A DNA stretch of 64,000 nt from Algoriphagus vanfongensis DSM 17529 (GTDB taxonomy: Bacteria; Bacteroidota; Bacteroidia; Cytophagales; Cyclobacteriaceae). The notes under the pieces were generated by a model. It ran no database searches, was not told the DNA's origin, and was given only the letters and a program-made list of their open reading frames with translations. Position 1 is the stretch's first letter. Each line of letters opens with the position of its first letter. Both the position numbers and the translations under genes were made by a program. The DNA lies in NCBI RefSeq assembly GCF_000429465.1, contig NZ_AUBX01000009.1, positions 496,001-560,000 of the forward strand, in the 5' to 3' direction. Below are positions 7,150-16,352 of the stretch, piece by piece.

Positions 7150-9972
7150 ATGTCTCGACAAACAATCCGAACCCTATCGCTTGTCATAGGATTTCTATTT
7201 TCTATTTCATTTTCCACCCTTGCTCAAAAAGACTGGCTAATAGACAATTCTGAATACAAAGCTGAAGTACAAGATGAAAATGGTAAGCTGGTACTAGAAA
7301 ACGGCCTGATTAAACGTGTCATCAAAATCGCTCCAAATGCCGCTACCATCCAATTTGACAACTTATACAGCGGTGAATCATTTTTAAGAGGAGTGAAGCC
7401 TGAGGCCGAAATCACCATCAACGGCGTCAACTATGAAGTAGGTGGACTGAAAGGCCAGCCCAATTATGCCTTCTTGAAACAGGAGTGGATCGAGGAATTA
7501 ACCAACAATCCAGCAGCCATGCAGTTGGTGGGGTATGAGGTTCTAGAAACTGAAATGCCATTTGATTGGGCAAGAGTCAGGTATGGAAATGATAAAGCTG
7601 AATGGCCACCCAAAGGCAAGCAAGTGCGATTGGATTTTCAGCTACCGAAAACACAAAACCTATTGGCAAGCGAAAGTCCATTGCCGAGTCAATTGGGCAG
7701 AAAAGCACTGTACAAGACGGAGTTCAATTCTTTGGATAATGCTTGGGCCCGAAGTGAATCAGATGCGCATGAGCGGTCTTCTTTTCAGAATGAAGGGAAA
7801 ATTGGGGAGATTTATACGCCGGAAAACACCGCCGTTTATGTAGAAAGAAAATTGGATCCAGAGGCTAAGATCATCGAAGCCACCTTCAATACAGGCACTG
7901 ATAAAGCCAAAGAATTTGGTCCTGGGATCACGCTGGTTTGGCCAGATCATACTATCAAATTTTACCTGAGACCTGGTGGCAATGAATACGATGATGGCAT
8001 CCCCATGTTTGGTCTTTGGGATGGAGAAAAGGAAATCAAAGCAGCCGGTGGCAGACAAAAGTTGGATTTTTCCTCTCCTTGGACGTTGAGATTCCGAATT
8101 ACGGATGAAGCAGTCTTTTGCGAAGCCAAACCTCAAAACGGAGAATGGATGACGGTAGAAAGTCTTCCAGCCTTTGCATCTTTTCCAGAGAAAGCCAGAA
8201 TCGGGAAAACCGATGCAGAAGGCAAAGGGGTGGACGCTGAAGATGTCGGGGATTTAGTACGAATGCAAGTACTGGATTTTGCTACTTATAGTGATATTGA
8301 TCCTCAGATAGATAATGGATTGAACCCGGAAGATCTACTGGTGTCTGTTCACTATGAAATCTACGATGGCATCCCTGTGATGGCAAAATGGCTGACAGTG
8401 AAAAATAGAAGCCAACAAACATTGACAATTGATGATTTCACAAGCGAGATCATCGCAGCGGTCGAGTATGAATCCAAAGTGGAAATGCGCGAAGCTACCG
8501 TATTTCAAAAGCCAAATATCCATGTTGAGACAGATATGGCATTCGCCAGTATGTCGGCGGATGATGCCAATGCCCATGTGGTTCACTGGCAAGCAGATCC
8601 TGACTATCAGACCCAAGTCAATTATCTGAGACAAACTCCCACACTGCTGAAAGTGAGCCCAACGTATGGACCAGATCAGGATTTGAAACCAGGAGAGGAA
8701 TTCAAGAGTTTCCGCACCTTTGTTTTGCCTCATGACAGTGATGAGAGGGAAAGAAAAGGACTTTCGCTTCGCAAAATGTACCAAACCTTAGCGCCTTGGA
8801 CCAGTGAAAATCCATTGATGATGCATGCCCGTTTTGCGGATTGGGAGCAGGTAAAAACTGCGATTGATCAGGCTTCTGAAGTGGGATTTGAGATGGTCAT
8901 CTTGACTTTTGGAAGTGGGTTCAATATCGAAGATGACAGCGAGGAATATGTGACCAAAATGAAGTCTTACGCCGATTATGCGAATAGTAAAGGCATAGAA
9001 ATCGGCGGATATTCCCTGTTGGCAAGCAGAAGTATAGACGCTAAAACCAACGTGGTAATGCCAGAAGGAATGCGGCCTACTTTTGGAAATTCACCATGTC
9101 TGGAGAGCGAGTGGGGGCATGCCTATTTTGAAAAGCTATATAATTTCTACGAAAAGTCAGGATTTACACTTTTGGAGCATGATGGCTCCTATCCTGGGGA
9201 TATCTGCTCGTCAGAAGATCATACAGGCCACAAAGGCTTGGCCGATAGTCGCTGGAACCAATACCAACGTATTTCCAAGTTCTATCAATGGTCGCGGGAA
9301 AAAGGAATTTATTTGAATATCCCGGATTTCTACTTTATGACTGGTGGCAGCAAAATCGCTATGGGATATCGTGAAGTCAATTGGAGCCTTCCAAGAAATG
9401 AACAATTAGTACATGCGCGTCAGAATATCTATGATGGCACTTGGGAAAAGACTTCCACGATGGGATGGATGTTTGTGCCGCTTACAGAATATCACGGAGG
9501 AGGAGCTGCTGCGACGATAGAGCCTTTGAATGAACACTTGGCGCATTACCAATCCATGATTTCCAGCAATTTGGGTGCGGGAGTACAGGCTTGCTATCGA
9601 GGCCCGAGACTTTTTGATACTGACGAAACCAAAAAGATGGTCAAAGGCATGGTAGATTGGTACAAAGCTCACAGGAAAGTTTTGGAAGGTAATATCATCC
9701 ACCTCAAAAGAGCTACCGGCAATGACCTTGATTACTGGCTGAATGTCAATCCAGAAGGAGATGAAAAAGGAATGCTGATGGTTTACAATCCGACTGATCA
9801 ACTGATTATCAAAAAGATCAAAGTTCCTCTATACTACACCGGATTGACAGATGATACCCAAGTCACTTGGAGCAATGGCCAAAAAATAAGTTTACAGCTC
9901 GCCAGAGACTATTCAGTAGAAGTTGAAGTGTCGGTCCCTGCCAATGGAGATGCCTGGGTTTTGTTTCAATAA
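7150..9972 (+). CDS. Clan GH-D (GH36/GH27-like) alpha-galactosidase-like secreted enzyme
   Basis: About 940 residues. I use the ATG at 7150, which places a normal signal peptide (SLVIGFLFSISFSTLAQ) at the N-terminus, instead of a TTG at 7135. An N-terminal beta-sandwich region is interrupted at about residues 180-390 by a LamG/concanavalin-like segment (TEFNSLDNAW, then an ITLVWPDHTIKFYLRPGG region). A (beta/alpha)8 barrel follows, with strands reading EMVILTFGSGF, IEIGGYSLLAS and FTLLEHDGSYPGD; the Asp in LEHDGS is the likely nucleophile by position. A C-terminal beta domain ends in AWVLFQ. Substrate is inferred only as an alpha-linked sugar. A rho-independent terminator follows at 10000-10030. 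Confidence 0.75.
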   Translation: MSRQTIRTLSLVIGFLFSISFSTLAQKDWLIDNSEYKAEVQDENGKLVLENGLIKRVIKIAPNAATIQFDNLYSGESFLRGVKPEAEITINGVNYEVGGLKGQPNYAFLKQEWIEELTNNPAAMQLVGYEVLETEMPFDWARVRYGNDKAEWPPKGKQVRLDFQLPKTQNLLASESPLPSQLGRKALYKTEFNSLDNAWARSESDAHERSSFQNEGKIGEIYTPENTAVYVERKLDPEAKIIEATFNTGTDKAKEFGPGITLVWPDHTIKFYLRPGGNEYDDGIPMFGLWDGEKEIKAAGGRQKLDFSSPWTLRFRITDEAVFCEAKPQNGEWMTVESLPAFASFPEKARIGKTDAEGKGVDAEDVGDLVRMQVLDFATYSDIDPQIDNGLNPEDLLVSVHYEIYDGIPVMAKWLTVKNRSQQTLTIDDFTSEIIAAVEYESKVEMREATVFQKPNIHVETDMAFASMSADDANAHVVHWQADPDYQTQVNYLRQTPTLLKVSPTYGPDQDLKPGEEFKSFRTFVLPHDSDERERKGLSLRKMYQTLAPWTSENPLMMHARFADWEQVKTAIDQASEVGFEMVILTFGSGFNIEDDSEEYVTKMKSYADYANSKGIEIGGYSLLASRSIDAKTNVVMPEGMRPTFGNSPCLESEWGHAYFEKLYNFYEKSGFTLLEHDGSYPGDICSSEDHTGHKGLADSRWNQYQRISKFYQWSREKGIYLNIPDFYFMTGGSKIAMGYREVNWSLPRNEQLVHARQNIYDGTWEKTSTMGWMFVPLTEYHGGGAAATIEPLNEHLAHYQSMISSNLGAGVQACYRGPRLFDTDETKKMVKGMVDWYKAHRKVLEGNIIHLKRATGNDLDYWLNVNPEGDEKGMLMVYNPTDQLIIKKIKVPLYYTGLTDDTQVTWSNGQKISLQLARDYSVEVEVSVPANGDAWVLFQ

Positions 9973-10299
9973 AAGAAGCTATCATTCCATTATCACTTTA
10001 GCGCAAGTCTCAGGACTTGTGCTTTTTTTATGCTTTAGAAAAGCTTTGAAGCTTCTTTTCCCACAGATCATCGTAGAAAAATGGCAGATCAACACATATA
10101 ATTTCGACGAAGGCATATCTCACTTCCCACAGGGAAGTATCTATTCAAAATATCTCGGCGTAGCCATATCTTCAACGTATTTCGCTGGTTGAGATAAATT
10201 TTATAATCTTCCAATTTTTCAATTGAAAATTACTCTTACATCAATGGCGTGAAAAACCAATGGAAATTGTCCTAAATTCCGTCAAACAAACCACCAGCT
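9973..10299. other. Non-coding spacer after the alpha-galactosidase-like gene
   Basis: Contains the terminator at 10000-10030. The rest has a short CTTCCC-aca-GGGAAG inverted repeat near 10120 and an AT-rich run before the M13 peptidase start. An open frame across 9923-10192 overlaps the 3' end of the upstream gene and has no recognisable product, so I see no gene here. Confidence 0.6.
10000..10030 (+). terminator. Rho-independent terminator of the alpha-galactosidase-like gene
   Basis: A 10-base stem AGCGCAAGTC / GACTTGTGCT (one G-T pair) with a TCAG loop is followed by a run of seven T. It lies 28 bases after the stop codon. Confidence 0.85.
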
Positions 10300-12324
10300 A
10301 TGAAAAACAAATATCTCTTCCCTCTACTTCTAGCAGGGGCAGCCTGTACAGGCCAACCTTCCAATGAAGACAACTCCGAAAAGCGACACTATGTGGATGT
10401 AGCCTCAATCGATAGCTCCATCAGTCCGGGAGACAATTTTTTCATGCATGTAAACGGCACCTGGTACGACACTGCAAAAATTGCAGATGATCAGGTAGGA
10501 GTGGGCTCTTATTCCTTTTTGAATATTCCTCAAAAACAGCTCTTAGAAAATATTTTGGAGGAAATATCCTCTTCCACTGAGCATCCGAAAGGAAGTATTG
10601 AACAAAAAGTGGGTGATTTCTATGCATCAGGTATGGATACAGCTGCGATCAATTCACGAGGTTTTGAGCCGCTCAAGCCATTAATGAATCAAATCGATGC
10701 AATATCTTCTTTGAGCGATGTGCATCAGTTTTTGGTATCTGAACTCAAGCATTCCAATCAATCTTTGATTGGCATGAGAGTTTCTCCGGATGATCAAAAT
10801 AGCACGATCAATATCGTTCACTTGAGTCAGACAGGTTTGGGCCTTCCAGATCGTGACTATTATTTCAATAGCGACTCATCTACACTCGGAATTCAGAAAG
10901 CCTATCAGACCTATCTCGCTACACTTTTTGAACTGACTGAGACTAGCGATCCAGAGAAAGCCGCGGCACAGGTTTACGCTATTGAAAAAGCTTTGGCAGC
11001 TTCTCATAAAACAAGAATTGAGCGCAGAGTAGTAAAAGAAAATTACCACAAAGTGGCTTTGAATGAGTTGGATACAAAGCTGAAAAACATTGATTTAAAT
11101 AGTATTTTCACAGGCGTTGGTTTAAATGTTGATTCCCTGGATATACGTCAGCCTGCTTACTATGAAAAACTGGATGGAATGCTGAGCTCGGTACCATTGG
11201 AAGAATGGAAAACTTACCTCAAAGCCCATACTTTGTCATCCTATGCCAATTTCTTAAGTTCAGATTTTGAGCAAGCAGCATTCAATTATTCCAAAGTGGT
11301 ATCCGGTCAATCCAAGCAATTGACGCGAGCCCAACAAATGGTGCAGCAAGTCGATCGACAGTTGGGATTTGACTTGGGCCAATTGTATGTAAAGCGCTAT
11401 TTTGATGAAAATGCCAAGCAAAAGGTATTGGACCTGGTCAATAATCTTCAGAAAGCTTTTGAGCAGCGAATCAATAATCTGGACTGGATGAGCGACAGCA
11501 CCAAGACTCAAGCCAAGGAAAAGCTGTATTCCATCACTAAAAAGATTGGATATCCGGATAAATGGAGAGAGTATCCAGTGAATATAGATCGCGATAAATA
11601 CTTTGAAAATGTTTTGGCGCTTCGTCAAGATGATGCTCAGTATCAGCTCAATAAATTCGGAAAAGCTCCAGACAAAACAGAGTGGGGGACTACTCCGAGC
11701 ACTGTGACGGCTTATTATAATCCTTCTTTGAATGAAATCGTCTTTCCGGCTGGCATCCTTCAATACCCTTATTTTGATCCTAATGCAGACGATGCGATCA
11801 ATTACGGGGGAATCGGCATGGTGATCGGCCATGAATTGACCCATGCATTTGATGATCAGGGCGCACAATTTGACAAAGAAGGAAACTTAAAAAACTGGTG
11901 GACTGAGGAAGATTATGATAAGTTTAAGGCTAAAACACAACTACTAATTGACCGCTACGATACCTTCACTGTCCTAGATTCTGTGCATGTCAAAGGCGCG
12001 ATGACTATCGGTGAAAATACGGCAGACAACGGCGGGATTTACATTGCCTATGATGCATTCAAACTCACAGATCAAGGACAAGACTCAACAAAAATCGACG
12101 GCTACACACCTGATCAACGCTTTTGTTATTCCATTGCCAGAATCTGGAGAGTCAAAACCCGTGATGAGTACATGCGATCTTACGTCCAGACCAATTCACA
12201 TTCCCCAGCCATGTGGCGTGTCAATGGTCCACTGATGAATTTTGAACCTTTCTATGCGGCATATGACATTCAGCCTGGAGATGCAAATTACAAGGAGCCA
12301 GAGGAGAGAATTAAGATTTGGTGA
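10300..12324 (+). CDS. pepO: M13 family (neprilysin-like) zinc metallopeptidase, lipoprotein
   Basis: A 674-residue protein with a lipoprotein signal (LLLAGAAC). It has the full-length M13 layout: a long helical N-terminal Peptidase_M13_N region and the catalytic C-terminal domain. The zinc site is VIGHELTHAFDDQG (H511, E512, H515), with the third ligand E572 in GENTADNGG, and an upstream NPSLNEIVFPAGILQ segment typical of the family. It likely degrades peptides in the periplasm or at the cell surface. It is a single-gene unit between two terminators. The assignment is secure; the symbol follows common usage for bacterial M13 enzymes and the substrate is unknown. Confidence 0.95.
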   Translation: MKNKYLFPLLLAGAACTGQPSNEDNSEKRHYVDVASIDSSISPGDNFFMHVNGTWYDTAKIADDQVGVGSYSFLNIPQKQLLENILEEISSSTEHPKGSIEQKVGDFYASGMDTAAINSRGFEPLKPLMNQIDAISSLSDVHQFLVSELKHSNQSLIGMRVSPDDQNSTINIVHLSQTGLGLPDRDYYFNSDSSTLGIQKAYQTYLATLFELTETSDPEKAAAQVYAIEKALAASHKTRIERRVVKENYHKVALNELDTKLKNIDLNSIFTGVGLNVDSLDIRQPAYYEKLDGMLSSVPLEEWKTYLKAHTLSSYANFLSSDFEQAAFNYSKVVSGQSKQLTRAQQMVQQVDRQLGFDLGQLYVKRYFDENAKQKVLDLVNNLQKAFEQRINNLDWMSDSTKTQAKEKLYSITKKIGYPDKWREYPVNIDRDKYFENVLALRQDDAQYQLNKFGKAPDKTEWGTTPSTVTAYYNPSLNEIVFPAGILQYPYFDPNADDAINYGGIGMVIGHELTHAFDDQGAQFDKEGNLKNWWTEEDYDKFKAKTQLLIDRYDTFTVLDSVHVKGAMTIGENTADNGGIYIAYDAFKLTDQGQDSTKIDGYTPDQRFCYSIARIWRVKTRDEYMRSYVQTNSHSPAMWRVNGPLMNFEPFYAAYDIQPGDANYKEPEERIKIW

Positions 12325-12614
12325 TCCAACTACAACCCTGAAAAAACCCAAACTTGCAGTACCCTTTCAGTATAGAAACCCAAACAAAAAAATCCCCGAT
12401 TAAATCGGGGATTTTCTTTTGATTATGTAATGTCATGGCATTGGGAAAGATGGGACTATCCAGCTTTTCCCTCATATTAATACAGATTTAGTTCAGCATA
12501 GCTGGATTTCCACTAACAATTCTTATTTCTCAAAAGGCTTATCTCGCTGACTAAATGGACGCATGTTTCGCCACCACAGTATTATCAATGTACTTCGCAA
12601 AGCCTAATTCTAAT
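12325..12614. other. Spacer between convergent genes
   Basis: Holds the shared terminator at 12391-12420. The remaining bases up to the MoaF-like gene show no open frame of interest and no recognised RNA. Confidence 0.6.
12391..12420. terminator. Rho-independent terminator after the M13 peptidase gene
   Basis: A perfect 10-base stem AATCCCCGAT / ATCGGGGATT with a 3-base loop is flanked by A-rich and T-rich runs. It can therefore serve the M13 gene on the + strand and possibly the leftward MoaF-like gene. Confidence 0.85.
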
Positions 12615-12983
12615 TTATTCAATCCAACTTATCTTTCCAGTTCCAACATTCACCTCTCTACCTCTTAAAAGATGATTATAAACTATCCCATTTTCAAAGT
12701 CCAAAATCTGGCTCACTCCAATTCCATTTGCTTCTACCCAGGTGATAAATAGCTTTTGAGAATCAACCCACTCGGCTTTGTAATTTTCGTTTTCTTTAGC
12801 TCCGGTTTCATCTCCGGCAACTGCCTCCCAATGCATTTCTGAGTCTGAGTCAAAAGTAACATGATAGATACTTTCACCATATTGATATTCCAGTGTCTTC
12901 CCTACATAAGTAACTGATTCCGAATTAGAACAGCCAGTAATAATGATTGCAGCAAGTATAAAAAGTGAAGCAAAGTATTTCAT
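12615..12983 (-). CDS. MoaF-like small lipoprotein
   Basis: About 122 residues from the ATG at 12983, chosen because it gives a lipoprotein signal (MKYFASLFILAAIIITGC) directly. An in-frame ATG 15 bases upstream lies inside the preceding gene. The mature part has the repeated short strands of the MoaF fold (KTLEYQYGESIYHVTFDSD, then MHWEAVAGDETG, ITWVEANG and ILDFENGIVYNH). MoaF family members are calycin-like beta barrels whose role is poorly defined despite the molybdenum-cofactor name. The start lies just past the stop of the large dehydrogenase-like gene, so the two are coupled. Confidence 0.75.
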   Translation of the reverse strand: MKYFASLFILAAIIITGCSNSESVTYVGKTLEYQYGESIYHVTFDSDSEMHWEAVAGDETGAKENENYKAEWVDSQKLFITWVEANGIGVSQILDFENGIVYNHLLRGREVNVGTGKISWIE

Positions 12984-12984
12984 A

Positions 12985-15915
12985 TCAAAGGTTTCCATTT
13001 TGTAAAAATTCCAATAAATCAGCCATTTCCTGGCGACTCATGCTATTTTCCAGACCTTCCATCATCAGGGAAGAGCCTAAAGATCGGAAGGATTCAACTT
13101 CTGATCTTGGAATAATCACCGATTCGCCACCCATCTTTTTTATGGTGATTTCATCATCGCTTTCATGAGCGATGATTCCCATGTGAATGGTGCCATCCTT
13201 GGTTTCCAAGCGATGATTGATGTATTCGGGATCTGCAGCAGCATTGGGGTCCAAAATATCATGCATCAGGGTTTGCTTACTCTTTCTGCCTATTTCAGTC
13301 AAAGCAGGTCCTACCTCATTTCCAATTGTTCCAAACTGATGGCAATTGGCACAAATACGTTCAAAAACCACTTTTCCAGCTTCCAGATTTCCTATCAAGG
13401 TCAATGCTGGTTTCATCTGATCAATGGCTTCCTGACGATTGCTTACCCCAGAATCAGAGAACAGCAATTCAGCCCTTCTTTTGGTTTCTTCATTATCAGT
13501 CCACCAAAGCAATTCCCTACGGCGTTCCAAATCAAAGTTCATCTCACCGATATTGATAGATGCATCCTCCAAACCCGTCAACAAAGCATCATGATGGATG
13601 GAATTGTAAAGCAATAAGTCACTGGCATATCTCCGTGTTTGAGGACTTAGATCATTCCACATTTCCACCAATTTGTATCCAATGGCAGGTTCCTTTAATG
13701 CTGCTAACTGTTCCAGAGATTTCTCCTGTATTTTTAATGGTTGGGATTGGTTCAAACCTGTAAGTAACACCTCCGATTTTTCAGAGTAGGGGAGCAACTC
13801 GATGAGTTCCATCTGCTCCAAACGCACAGAATCAGCCAGATCATCATCCATTACCGTTTCCAAAGCATTTCTGCTGTATTCCAGGAATTCAGCAGATGGA
13901 GCTAGTTTTAATTGGTTTCTCGTCACAGCCAATTCTGAAATAATCCCTGCATTTCCAGATTTCTCCAAAGTCTGAATTGCAGCAAGCAAAGAAGGAGAGG
14001 AGCTTTTCAGTTGCGCATTAAAAGCATGAATCAAACCCTGTTTTTGGGCTAAAGGAATTGGAGAATCCACCAAGGCAGCCAAGACATGGTCTGCATCTTT
14101 TTGATCGCCGGATGCATGGGCCAAGGAAGCCAAGAATTCAAATGAATAGCTTTTCACATCAGATGAAGCCAATAAACCAGCAAGCAGTTCTGCCGAAGCA
14201 TCATGAGTAGCCAATGTCAAAGCAGTAATCACCCAAGGGTCTTTTGCATGAATCCCAATTCTTCGAATTTGATTCAAAATTAAATCTTGATCTTTTTCGA
14301 AATCAGCGGAAGAGAGGATAGACAGCACCAACCCAGCCTGCATAGCCACTCTTTGATTGGAATCAGCTACTAATTCCACAATCTTTTGAATCAATTCTTG
14401 ATTTCCATCTAATCTAGTTTCAGCAATTTTTAAGGCTGTTTCCCGGATATCTGGAGATGAATCCTCCAAAGCTTTCAGTATTTCATCATCCTGAATTTTC
14501 CCTGAGTTAGCTAAGATCCAAAGCGCATGAATTTGGGCCATTTCATTGGAAGAATTGAGCAATTCCCTCAAAGAGGAAATCACAGATTCAGTCAGATCAC
14601 TTTCCAAAAGAATTCGCTGAGCAGTCATGCGAACCCATTGATTCGGACTGGATAGACTCTCAATCAATCCCTCAGCATTTTGAAATTGCTTCAGATCAAA
14701 ACGGTCTTTATTTCCTTCTTTCCTGATTTGATAGATTCTTCCCTGATCTTTTCCTGCCTCGAGATCCAAAGTTTTTTCAATCTCATCTGGAATCCATTCG
14801 GGATGTTCGATGACTTTTCGATACATATCCACCACATACATCGCTCCATTTGGTCCAACAGCCATATTTACGGGACGAAAAGACCGATCTGTGCTTGCCA
14901 AAAACTCCCTTTTCTCCCCATCTCGAGAAGCCTCAAAGGAAGCTCCATTTGCAGAAATATGATCCACATGAATCAGATTCAGGACCACATCGGCCACCCA
15001 AACGGTATGATCATATTTTTCTCCCAAAGCACCGCCACCATAATGGGTGATCCCGCAAGAACCTGAGAAAAAGCCAGACTGCTCGGGGTGATTCACCCGG
15101 GATTCCTGTTCTCCAATCGGATAAATACGCGACAAACCCTTCTCATCGTGATCAGACACATTTTCCAATAAGTATTCCTGATACAACTGCTTCCCCTGAA
15201 CATAGCGATCCGGGATCACCAAATGGGAAATATGAATCAAATTGTGGGTTTCAAAGACTCTGCCCAGCTCATCAACACCCAATCCAAAACCACCGGAAGA
15301 TTCACCCAGTCTTTCCAGCGTTTTCGTTTCCAGATTAAATCGGAAATCCTGACCTCTCAGATCCATCTGACTTGTGCTATCTCCCCACCAATAGGGCGCA
15401 CCATCATTTCCGCCATTGGCTGCATAGATCCAATTATCCAGCCCGAGGGTCAATCCATTGTAATTATGCTGGAGATTTCCGGTGGAAAAACCTCCCATCA
15501 AAGTATCCACCTGATCCGCGATATAGTTCTGATCCTCATCCCGAACAAACAATAAATAGGGGGGAGCGGCCACCAAAAGCCCCTTTTGATAGGGTAAAAA
15601 AGAACTGGCCAACTGAAGATTTTCTACAAAAATCTGAGACTCATCATAAATACCGTCACCATCCAAATCCTTGAGTACCTTAATCTTACTTTGCTGATCC
15701 TCAAAAGGATATCCAGGCATCTCTAAGACTAAAGCATTTCCTAATTCATCAAATTCCAAATCCACAGGATCCTGAATCAAGGGTTCTGCGGCCACTCGAG
15801 TCAACTCAAATCCCGGTTCGATCTGAAATCCATCTGGAATCTCAGAGGGCCGAGAACAGGAAAAAAAGCAAAAAACTGAAAGCAGAAGAAATAATGGAAG
15901 ATTTCGAACCAGCAT
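12985..15915 (-). CDS. PVC-type membrane-bound dehydrogenase with HEAT repeats and C-terminal cytochrome c
   Basis: About 976 residues from the ATG at 15915, which gives the lipoprotein signal ending FCFFSC; an upstream in-frame ATG at 15963 would bury it. Domain order: a beta-propeller of the membrane-bound dehydrogenase type to about residue 400 (PGFELTRVAAEPLIQDPVDL, DLDGDGIYDES calcium-like loop, MAVGPNGAMYVVDMYRKVIEHP), helical HEAT-type repeats to about 800, then a c-type cytochrome with the heme motif CANCH about 120 residues from the end. The family is abundant in Planctomycetes and Bacteroidota and is thought to oxidise sugars or alcohols in the periplasm; the substrate is unproven. 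It is coupled to the MoaF-like gene downstream. Confidence 0.88.
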   Translation of the reverse strand: MLVRNLPLFLLLSVFCFFSCSRPSEIPDGFQIEPGFELTRVAAEPLIQDPVDLEFDELGNALVLEMPGYPFEDQQSKIKVLKDLDGDGIYDESQIFVENLQLASSFLPYQKGLLVAAPPYLLFVRDEDQNYIADQVDTLMGGFSTGNLQHNYNGLTLGLDNWIYAANGGNDGAPYWWGDSTSQMDLRGQDFRFNLETKTLERLGESSGGFGLGVDELGRVFETHNLIHISHLVIPDRYVQGKQLYQEYLLENVSDHDEKGLSRIYPIGEQESRVNHPEQSGFFSGSCGITHYGGGALGEKYDHTVWVADVVLNLIHVDHISANGASFEASRDGEKREFLASTDRSFRPVNMAVGPNGAMYVVDMYRKVIEHPEWIPDEIEKTLDLEAGKDQGRIYQIRKEGNKDRFDLKQFQNAEGLIESLSSPNQWVRMTAQRILLESDLTESVISSLRELLNSSNEMAQIHALWILANSGKIQDDEILKALEDSSPDIRETALKIAETRLDGNQELIQKIVELVADSNQRVAMQAGLVLSILSSADFEKDQDLILNQIRRIGIHAKDPWVITALTLATHDASAELLAGLLASSDVKSYSFEFLASLAHASGDQKDADHVLAALVDSPIPLAQKQGLIHAFNAQLKSSSPSLLAAIQTLEKSGNAGIISELAVTRNQLKLAPSAEFLEYSRNALETVMDDDLADSVRLEQMELIELLPYSEKSEVLLTGLNQSQPLKIQEKSLEQLAALKEPAIGYKLVEMWNDLSPQTRRYASDLLLYNSIHHDALLTGLEDASINIGEMNFDLERRRELLWWTDNEETKRRAELLFSDSGVSNRQEAIDQMKPALTLIGNLEAGKVVFERICANCHQFGTIGNEVGPALTEIGRKSKQTLMHDILDPNAAADPEYINHRLETKDGTIHMGIIAHESDDEITIKKMGGESVIIPRSEVESFRSLGSSLMMEGLENSMSRQEMADLLEFLQNGNL

Positions 15916-16352
15916 AGGAAAAGATAAGCATTCTTTACCTTTTAAGTACTTGGGAATGGACAAGTTGGACTATTACAAATGATGGTATCCACTTTAATTT
16001 CTCTAGCAAAAACTAATACAGTGAGATTTCAATATTTGAGATCAAACTGACCATTGGTACGGAATATTAAATTCTAAAGCATTTAGGCTAGCCTTAGCAA
16101 CTATCTAAGATAACCTCTAATAGTATTCATAGGATTCCTATAAGGCTTGTGATTTGCTTTAACATAAAATCCTTACCGTTATTGATCTGAAGTTCAATAA
16201 CTGATTTTATATTAATCAGCAAGCTGATCGCAAATAACTAGAAACGTTACATAATTTATATTATGTTAACTAAATGATTTCAACCCCTACCTTTTCCAAG
16301 ATTATTTCTATATTCAGCATTCATTAAAAAGCCCAATCCCACCCACTGCTGA
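15916..16352. other. Divergent promoter region with several short inverted repeats
   Basis: AT-rich spacer between the leftward dehydrogenase-like gene and the rightward anion transporter gene. It holds three short palindromes: AGGCTAGCCT (16085-16094), ATAGGATTCCTAT (16129-16141) and ATCAGCAAGCTGAT (16215-16228). They could be operators. No open frame or RNA gene was recognised. Confidence 0.5.

Noticed and set aside
9923..10192. 89-codon frame after the alpha-galactosidase-like gene
   Set aside because: It begins inside that gene and runs through its terminator, with no family resemblance.
11260..11868. 202-codon open frame on the minus strand with hydrophobic stretches
   Set aside because: It is the reverse complement of the M13 peptidase catalytic region, including the zinc motif; a shadow frame.
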